9,609 bases of DNA, taken from the NCBI GenBank assembly GCA_003505795.1, contig DNXT01000206.1, forward strand, positions 817-10,425. Direction: 5' to 3'. Numbering within the stretch: position 1 is the stretch's first letter; the number at the start of each line of letters is the position of its first letter. Under the pieces are notes generated by a model. It was not told the origin of the DNA. It saw nothing but the letters and a program-made list of their open reading frames with translations, and searched no databases. The stretch comes from Lysobacteraceae bacterium. Lineage in GTDB: Bacteria > Pseudomonadota > Gammaproteobacteria > Xanthomonadales > Xanthomonadaceae. Shown one piece after another: positions 4,777-9,609 of the stretch. A program made the translations under genes and the position numbers.

Positions 4777-6558
4777 CGCCAGCAGGGGCTGGAGCGGCCG
4801 TCGGTGGACGTGGAGCAGCCGGACCTGCGCCTGAACCTGTCGCTGCGCAAGGGCCGGGCGACGATCTCGGTCGACCTCGGCGGCGGTCCGCTGCACCGGC
4901 GCGGCTGGCGCATGGCGCAGAACGAGGCGCCGCTGAAGGAGAACCTGGCCGCGGCGGTGCTGCTGCGCGCCGGCTGGCCGAAGCTCCATGCCGCGGGCGG
5001 CGGCCTGCTCGACCCGATGTGCGGCAGCGGCACGCTGCTGATCGAAGGCGCGCTGATGGCCGCGGACGTGGCGCCGGGCCTGCAGAGATACGGCCATGCC
5101 GTGCCCACGCGCTGGCGCGGCTTCGACCGCGACCTGTGGGACACCCAGCTGGCCGAGGCGCACGAGCGCGCGCGGCTGGGGCGTGCCGCGCTGAAGCAGG
5201 TCGTGCACGGCAGCGACATCGACCCGCACGCGATCCGCGCGGCCAGGGAGAACGCGCAGGTGGCCGGCGTCGCCGAGGCGATCCGGTTCGGCGTGCACGA
5301 TGTCGCCGAGCTGCAGGCGCCGCCGCAGGCCCATGGCGCGGTGGTGTGCAACCCGCCGTACGACGAACGCCTGGCCGCCGACGCCGCGCTGTACCGGCGC
5401 ATCGGCGATGCGTTGCAGCGGGCGGTGCCGCAGTGGCGCGCCAGCCTGCTGTGCGGCAGCGCCGAGCTGGCGTTCGCCACCGGCCTGCGCGCCGGCAAGA
5501 GGTACCAGTTGTTCAACGGCGCGATCGAATGCGCGCTGATCGTCTGCGACCCGGTGGCGGTGCCGCGGCGCGAGCGCGGCGAGGAGCCGCGCGCGCTCAG
5601 CGACGGCGCGCAGATGGTCGCCAACCGGCTGCGCAAGAACCTGCAGAAGTTCCGCAAGTGGCGCGCGCGCGCGGGCGTGGAATGCTTCCGCGCCTACGAC
5701 GCCGACCTGCCCGAATACGCCGCGGCGATCGACGTCTACCAGGAGGCCGACGGCGCGCGCCGGCTGTTCCTGCACGTGCAGGAATATGCCGCTCCCGCCG
5801 CGATTCCCGATGCCGACGTGCGCCGCCGCCGCAACGAGCTGCTGGCGGCCGCGCGCGAGGTGTTCGAGGTGCCGGCCGAGCAGGTCGCGCTGAAGTCGCG
5901 CGAGCGCGGCAAGGGCGGCAGCAAGTACGGCCGTTTCGAGCAGCGCAACGAGTTCGTCCACGTACGCGAGCATGGCGCGCTGCTGCGGGTGAACCTGTTC
6001 GACTACCTCGACACCGGCCTGTTCCTAGACCACCGTCCGCTGCGCGGCATGATGGCGGCGCAGGCCAGGGGCCGGCGCTTCCTCAACCTGTTCTGCTACA
6101 CCGGCGCGGCCAGCGTCGAGGCGGCGGTGGCGGGCGCGTCCTCGACCACCAGCGTCGACCTGTCCGGCACCTACCTGCAGTGGTGCGCCGACAACCTGGC
6201 GTTGAACGGGCAGGGCGGGGCGCGCCACCAGCTGGTGCAGGCCGACGCGCTGGCGTGGCTGGAGGCCGAGCGCGGCCTGTACGACGTGGTCTTCTGCGAC
6301 CCGCCGACGTTCTCCAACTCGGCCCGCGCCGACGACTTCGACATCCAGCGCGAGCACGTGCGCCTGCTGCGCGCGGCCGCGGCGCGGCTGGCGCAGGGCG
6401 GGGTGCTGTACTTCTCCAACAACTTCCGCCGCTTCAAGCTCGACGAGAACGCCATCGCGGCCTTCGCGCAGTGCGAGGAGATCAGCCCGCGCACGATCGA
6501 TCCGGACTTCGAGCGCAACGCGCGCATCCACCGCGCCTGGCGCCTGACCCGCGCCTGA
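4024..6558 (+). CDS. tsaD/rlmL: Chimeric TsaD-RlmKL open frame (tRNA t6A enzyme N-part joined to 23S rRNA methyltransferase)
   Basis: A single 844-codon frame joins two unrelated enzymes. Residues 1-251 are TsaD ([14 protein letters not shown] at the start; VHHMEGHLL with the metal-binding His pair at 115 and 119; [19 protein letters not shown]). From about residue 245 to 844 the sequence is RlmKL, with a partial THUMP domain, the RlmL SAM motif DPMCGSG (330-336), catalytic NPPY (443-446), and the RlmK domain with [11 protein letters not shown] (686-696) and DPPTFSNS (759-766). The switch is in frame and falls on DAVVDTL (245-251), found in TsaD and, in similar form, at the same place in RlmKL THUMP domains. 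No natural TsaD-RlmKL fusion is known to me, and both partners are truncated at the joint, so a functional bifunctional protein is unlikely. The start at 4024 is the canonical TsaD start; in-frame ATGs at 4015 and 3964 add non-conserved residues. An assembly mis-join is the leading explanation, with true recombination second. Confidence 0.85.
4754..4778 (+). other. Breakpoint of the tsaD-rlmL fusion (shared coding motif)
   Basis: The codons for E-DAVVDTL-R lie here. The left-hand context ([10 protein letters not shown]) is pure TsaD. The right-hand context ([17 protein letters not shown]) is pure RlmKL. E. coli TsaD has FEDAVVDTL and, as I recall it, E. coli RlmL has VKDAIVDAF at the matching place. 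The exact crossover cannot be placed inside the shared motif. In GC-rich codon use the two genes could be identical over about 20 bases here, enough for k-mer-based mis-assembly or microhomology joining. Confidence 0.75.
4756..6558 (+). pseudogene. rlmL: rlmL (rlmKL), lacking its 5' end
   Basis: RlmKL methylates 23S rRNA in two steps: its N-terminal RlmL half makes m2G2445 and its C-terminal RlmK half makes m7G2069, both using SAM. The 600 residues here match the family from the middle of the THUMP domain ([17 protein letters not shown]) to the natural end ([11 protein letters not shown]). Both catalytic domains are complete, with DPMCGSG and NPPY for RlmL and FLNLFCYTG and DPPTFSNS for RlmK. 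The linker TNRLRKNLKKFxKW of E. coli is seen here as [14 protein letters not shown]. Adding the roughly 110-115 missing N-terminal residues gives about 710, the normal length. The missing part is the N-terminal ferredoxin-like region and half of THUMP, used in rRNA recognition. No separate start or ribosome-binding site for this part is evident. Confidence 0.85.
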
Positions 6559-6577
6559 GGCGGCGGAAGGCGACGGC

Positions 6578-6611
6578 AAGCAGGCGCCGCTGCGGCAGCG
6601 GCGTCGTGCTT
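6578..6611 (+). terminator. Long hairpin after rlmL
   Basis: AAGCA (6578-6582) pairs with TGCTT (6607-6611), and GCCGCTGC (6586-6593) pairs with GCAGCGGC (6595-6602). Intervening bases also pair, apart from one bulged G. The resulting stem has about 16 pairs and starts 20 nt after the rlmL stop. Only TTG follows the stem rather than a T-run. It is a good candidate for ending or protecting the plus-strand transcript. Confidence 0.5.
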
Positions 6612-6632
6612 GTGCCCCTGCCCATCTGGCGC

Positions 6633-6662
6633 GAACCCCGTCGGGGTCGAAGCCCCTCCCGC
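6633..6662 (-). repeat. REP-like palindrome between convergent genes
   Basis: ACCCCGTCGGGGT (6635-6647) is a 13-nt palindrome. Read on the minus strand the block begins GGGAGGGGCTTCGACCCC, which resembles the GGGAGGGGCTTC-type dispersed palindromes of Xanthomonadaceae intergenic regions. An alternative stem GGGG/CCCC (6643-6646 with 6653-6656) is also possible. Lying between the converging rlmL and MFS genes, it may work as a bidirectional terminator or 3' stabiliser. Only one copy is in the window, so family membership rests on general knowledge. Confidence 0.45.
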
Positions 6663-6692
6663 ATTGCGCGGACGAGGCTGTGGTCGGGGGGC

Positions 6693-8138
6693 TTAGTCCG
6701 CCGCTCCCTCGCCGCGGCGGTGCCCGCTCATCTCGCTGCCGGCGTCCGGAGCGAAGCGCAGGTGCCAGCGCAGCGAGCTGAAGGAAACGGCCGTCACCGC
6801 CAGGAACGCGATCGAGAAGTCGCGCAGCTGCGGCTGCGCATGCCCGGAGGCGGCCATCGCGGTCTTCAGGAACAGCGCGCCGGCGCACACGCCCACCGAC
6901 AGCATCAGCTGCTGCAGGGTGCTGTAGAGGCTGCTGGCCGCGCTCATGCGCGGCCCGGGCACGTGCTCGTAGGCGATGGTGTTGTAGGCGGCGAACTGGA
7001 ACGACATGAACGCGCCGCAGCACACCAGCAGGCCGAACATCAGCTCCGGCGCCCAGTCCGGCTGGAACAACGCGCACACCAGGTAGCCGAGGCTGGCGAA
7101 GACGCCGTTGCCGATCAGCGCGTTGCGGTAGCCGTAGCGGCGCAGCAGGCGCGGGGTCAGCAGGCGCATCGCGATCGAGCCGACCGCGGTGGCCATCACC
7201 AGCCGGCCGCTCTGCGCGGCGCTGTAGCCGAAGCCGATCTGGAACAGCAGCGGCAGCAGGAACGGCTGCGCGCCCTGGGTGATGCGCATCAGCGAGCCGC
7301 CGATCACCGACAGCCGGAACGAGTCGATCCGCAGCAGCGACAGGTCCAGCAGCGGGTTGGCGCGGCGGCGCGCATGCCACAGGTAGCCGAGGCTGGCGCC
7401 GGCGCCGATGCAGACCAGCAGCAGCGCGTGCGCCAGGCCGTCGCGCTGGCTGATCATCTCCAGCCCGAACAGCAGGCAGCCCAGGCCGACGCCGCACAGC
7501 ACGAAGCCGAGGAAGTCGAAGCGGCCCGGCGCCGATTCGCTGGGAATCTCCGGGATGAAGCGCCGCACCAGCACGAACCCGGCGATGCCGATCGGCACGT
7601 TGATGTAGAAGATCCAGCGCCAGTCCAGGTAGGTGACGAACACGCCGCCGAGCGGCGGGCCCAGCATCGGGCCGATGAAGGCCGGCACCAGGGTCCAGGC
7701 CATGGCCGAGACCAGGTGCCGGCGTTCGACCGTGCGCAGCAGGATCAGGCGCCCGAGCGGGGCCATCATCGCGCCGCCGGCGCCCTGCAGGAAGCGCGCG
7801 ACCACCAGGGTCGGCAGGTCGTCGGCCAGCGAGCACAGGACCGAGCCGCCGACGAACACCCAGATCGAGGCGCAGAACACCCGGCGCAGGCCGAAGCGGT
7901 CGGCGACCGCGCCGCTGGCGGGAATGCCGATCGCCAGCGCCAGCAGGTAGCTGGTCAGGGCGATGCTCATCGCCGGCGCGGCGACGCCGAAGTCGCGCGC
8001 CAGGGTCGGCAGCGCGGTGGCCAGCACGGTGGCGTCCATCTGCTCCATGAAGATGGCGCAGGCCAGGATCAGGGAGATGAGGCGGTAGTCGGGGTAGCGC
8101 GGCGCCGGCGCGGCAGCCGCCTGGGACGGACTAGGCAA
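6693..8138 (-). CDS. MFS drug-efflux transporter, DHA2 (EmrB/QacA-like) family
   Basis: A 481-residue inner-membrane protein with about 14 hydrophobic segments, exporting small molecules by proton antiport as known for DHA2 members. TM1 carries the family-type acid in QMDATVLATALP (33-44). Motif A is SGAVADRFGLRR (75-86). Motif C is IGPMLGPPLGG (155-165). The EmrB/QacA landmark WRWIFYINVPIG spans 173-184. No ATG or GTG occurs between the upstream in-frame stop (8229-8231) and TM1, so TTG at 8138 is the probable start. It gives a 17-20-residue soluble N-terminus normal for the family, but only a weak GAGA precedes it. The neighbours do not reveal the substrate: there is no adjacent EmrA-like membrane fusion protein, and no TetR or MarR regulator is visible. 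It converges with rlmL. Confidence 0.9.
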   Translation of the reverse strand: MPSPSQAAAAPAPRYPDYRLISLILACAIFMEQMDATVLATALPTLARDFGVAAPAMSIALTSYLLALAIGIPASGAVADRFGLRRVFCASIWVFVGGSVLCSLADDLPTLVVARFLQGAGGAMMAPLGRLILLRTVERRHLVSAMAWTLVPAFIGPMLGPPLGGVFVTYLDWRWIFYINVPIGIAGFVLVRRFIPEIPSESAPGRFDFLGFVLCGVGLGCLLFGLEMISQRDGLAHALLLVCIGAGASLGYLWHARRRANPLLDLSLLRIDSFRLSVIGGSLMRITQGAQPFLLPLLFQIGFGYSAAQSGRLVMATAVGSIAMRLLTPRLLRRYGYRNALIGNGVFASLGYLVCALFQPDWAPELMFGLLVCCGAFMSFQFAAYNTIAYEHVPGPRMSAASSLYSTLQQLMLSVGVCAGALFLKTAMAASGHAQPQLRDFSIAFLAVTAVSFSSLRWHLRFAPDAGSEMSGHRRGEGAAD

Positions 8139-8230
8139 TATCGCGATCTCGATTCCGGACCGGCACGGCCGCGGTGGCGGGAGGCCCGTCTGCCGGCCCG
8201 CGCCACACGGGTTGTGCGGCGCAGCACGTC

Positions 8231-8260
8231 ATTGTCCGCCCGCCGGGGCGACGCGTGCAA
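8231..8260 (-). promoter_or_regulatory. Weak candidate promoter for the MFS gene
   Basis: On the minus strand TTGCAC (8255-8260) and GACAAT (8231-8236) are 18 bp apart. This would start transcription near 8224, about 86 nt before the TTG start codon. Both hexamers match poorly, and it is only the best pair I see between the MFS gene and the REP element. Confidence 0.2.
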
Positions 8261-8296
8261 GCCGGCGCGCGGAACCGCCGGAGGTGCTTGGCTCTC

Positions 8297-8364
8297 GTAG
8301 GAGCGACTTCAGTCGCGAACGGGCTTTATCGGTGAAGCCTCATCGCGACTGAAGTCGCTCCTAC
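8297..8364. repeat. Inverted pair of REP elements (BIME/REPIN-like)
   Basis: Two 22-base arms, 8297-8318 and 8343-8364, are exact reverse complements. They begin and end with GTAGGAGCGACTTC and its complement. Each arm has its own small palindrome GCGACT-TC-AGTCGC. The 24-nt spacer also pairs (GGCTT 8322-8326 with AAGCC 8335-8339), so the whole block can fold as one long hairpin or as two short ones. This GTAGGAGCGACTTCAG type is a familiar extragenic palindrome in Xanthomonadaceae and related gammaproteobacteria, thought to be moved by RAYT (REP-associated tyrosine) transposases acting elsewhere in the genome. It lies between the 3' end of the DUF445 gene and the 5' side of the MFS gene. Confidence 0.9.
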
Positions 8365-9609
8365 GGCGGCCAGGGCAGGGCCTGGGCCGCCAGCCACACC
8401 GAAACCGCGTGCAGGGCCAGTCCGATCAGGCCGCCGACCAGGGTGCCGTTGAAGCGGATGTACTGCAGGTCGCGGCCGACGCCCAGCTCCAGCTGTTCGA
8501 CCAGGTGGCGCTCGTCCCAGCCCTTCATCGTGCCGGCGATGTGCTCGGTGACCGAGCTGCGCAGGCGCGTGGTGAGCTTGCCGGCGGCGCCGAGCATGTG
8601 CTGGTTGAGCGCTTCGCGCAGCGCCGGGTCCTGGCCCAGCGACTGGCCGAGCGCCTGCAGCGAGCGTTCCAGCTGCGCGGCGATCGCCGAGGTCTCGTCG
8701 CCGAGGTCGGCGCGCAGGCTGCGGTGGATCTGCCCCCACAGCGCCTGCACGTATTCCTGCAGCGCCGGATGCTCGATCGCGCGCTGCTTCAGCTGCTCGA
8801 CGTGCGCGGCCAGCGCCGGGTCCTCGCGCAGGCGTTCGATGTAGCGCTGCAGCCAGGTCTCGTAGTCGCGCCGCAGCGGGTGCTCCGGCGTGGCCAGCAC
8901 CTGCTGCAGTTCGTCGATCGCCGCGCGGGCGAGGCGGTCGGCCAGGCTGTCGCCGATCTCGTCGGCCGGCTTGACCCATTCGACCGTGCCCATCAGCTTC
9001 GGCCACTCGCGCCGTGCGTAGCGCACGATCAGCGCCGAGACCCGCGCCTTGACCCGTTCGTCGTCCAGCCAGCGGCCGAGCCGCTGCAGGGCCTCGTCCA
9101 GCAGCTTCTGGTGGCGGCCGTCGGTGGTCAGCAGCGCCAGCACCTCGCCGGCGCTGGCGGCCGCGTTCCACTGGCGCAGGCGCTCGACCACGAAGCGCTG
9201 GATCGCCCGCCGCACCGCCGCCTCGTCCAGCAGGTCCAGCGCCTGCAGCATCCAGCCGCGCGCCATCTGCGCGAGCATGCGCGCCTGTTCCGGGCGCGCC
9301 AGCCACTGGCCGAGCCGGCTGGCCGGATCGAACACGCGCAGCTTGTCCAGCAGCGCCTCCGGGGCCAGGAAGTGGTCGCGCACGAACACCGCCAGGCCGT
9401 CGGCGAGCCGGTCCTTGCCGCGCGGCACGATCGCGGTGTGCGGAATCGGCAGGCCCATCGGCCGGCGGAACAGCGCCACCACCGCGAACCAATCGGCCAG
9501 CGCGCCGACCGTGGCGGCCTCGCAGAACGCGGCGACCCAGGCCCAGGCGCCGTGCTGGCCCATGGCGTGGCTGAGCACGAAGCCGGCCACCATCAGCAGC
9601 AGCAGGCCG
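8361..9609 (-). CDS. DUF445 (YjiN-like) membrane-anchored protein, 5' end cut by window edge
   Basis: At least 415 residues are visible, still open at the right edge. The first codons seen read GLLLLMVAGFVLSHAM, so the ATG at 9593 lies inside the first membrane segment and is probably not the true start. The DUF445 signature EAATVGALADWFAVVALFRRP lies at about residues 30-50 of the visible part. It is followed by HTAIVPRGKDRL, a long helical and probably coiled-coil middle, and a conserved end VGRDLQYIRFNGTLVGGLIGL that forms a second membrane segment. The layout matches E. coli YjiN, an inner-membrane protein of unknown function, so two terminal membrane anchors flank a large soluble domain. 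The stop codon TAG (8361-8363) lies inside the REP element. Confidence 0.88.
   Translation of the reverse strand, partial: GLLLLMVAGFVLSHAMGQHGAWAWVAAFCEAATVGALADWFAVVALFRRPMGLPIPHTAIVPRGKDRLADGLAVFVRDHFLAPEALLDKLRVFDPASRLGQWLARPEQARMLAQMARGWMLQALDLLDEAAVRRAIQRFVVERLRQWNAAASAGEVLALLTTDGRHQKLLDEALQRLGRWLDDERVKARVSALIVRYARREWPKLMGTVEWVKPADEIGDSLADRLARAAIDELQQVLATPEHPLRRDYETWLQRYIERLREDPALAAHVEQLKQRAIEHPALQEYVQALWGQIHRSLRADLGDETSAIAAQLERSLQALGQSLGQDPALREALNQHMLGAAGKLTTRLRSSVTEHIAGTMKGWDERHLVEQLELGVGRDLQYIRFNGTLVGGLIGLALHAVSVWLAAQALPWPP

Noticed and set aside
5661..5673. Alternating GCGCGCGCGCGCG tract, possible Z-DNA
   Set aside because: It lies in the rlmL coding frame (Arg-Ala-Arg-Ala) and is expected from codon use in GC-rich DNA.
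3952..5973. A 673-codon minus-strand frame antisense to tsaD-rlmL
   Set aside because: The complementary strand encodes conserved TsaD and RlmKL motifs. This frame has only biased composition.
4756..6558. The RlmKL part as an independently translated, shortened enzyme
   Set aside because: No ribosome-binding site or suitable start is visible near the joint, and the truncation cuts through the THUMP domain. A natural short form is unlikely.
5019..8300. A 1093-codon open frame on the plus strand
   Set aside because: It crosses rlmL in another frame and the MFS gene in antisense. Its translation is Arg/Ala/Gly/Gln-rich with no recognisable domain. It is a GC-rich shadow of real genes.
8297..8364. 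Inverted repeat as ends of an insertion sequence
   Set aside because: The arms are only 24 nt apart with no transposase between them and no target duplication seen. The sequence is of REP type.

Overview
The window is GC-rich chromosomal DNA from a gammaproteobacterium, most likely in the Xanthomonadaceae (Xanthomonas, Lysobacter, Pseudoxanthomonas or a close relative). Three things point there: the YqeY / S21 / TsaD cluster, the TonB-dependent receptor style, and a GTAGGAGCGACTTC-type REP element of the kind common in that group. No mobile element, CRISPR array, tRNA or rRNA gene was seen.

Left half (1-4023), all genes on the minus strand. In transcription order: rpsU (ribosomal protein S21), a strong intrinsic terminator, yqeY, a Fur-box-preceded TonB-dependent siderophore receptor gene, and the start of a YihY/BrkB-family membrane protein gene that leaves the window. 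tsaD reads divergently from rpsU. The tsaD/rpsU/yqeY arrangement is the edge of the 'macromolecular synthesis' region (rpsU-dnaG-rpoD) of gammaproteobacteria. dnaG is not directly next to yqeY here; the iron receptor occupies that place.

Middle (4024-6558). One uninterrupted 844-codon plus-strand frame begins as a canonical TsaD (tRNA t6A37 synthesis) for about 250 residues. It then turns in frame into RlmKL, the bifunctional 23S rRNA methyltransferase, from inside its THUMP domain to its natural C-terminus. TsaD lacks its C-terminal quarter, and RlmKL lacks about its first 110-115 residues. The switch falls on the short motif DAVVDTL, which both families carry. This is the most unusual thing in the window. 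It is either a real recombination at microhomology or, more probably, a mis-join of two loci during assembly. If it is a mis-join, the left and right parts of the window are not neighbours in the genome.

Right half (6559-9609). It holds hairpins between the convergent rlmL and MFS genes, a DHA2-type MFS efflux transporter that seems to start at TTG, a perfect 22-bp inverted pair of REP sequences, and most of a DUF445 (YjiN-like) membrane protein gene. One REP arm supplies the DUF445 stop codon. The DUF445 gene runs off the right edge.

I see no convincing new multi-gene system. The follow-up points are the chimeric tsaD-rlmL frame, the REP pair, the structured rpsU-yqeY spacer and the isolated iron-receptor gene.
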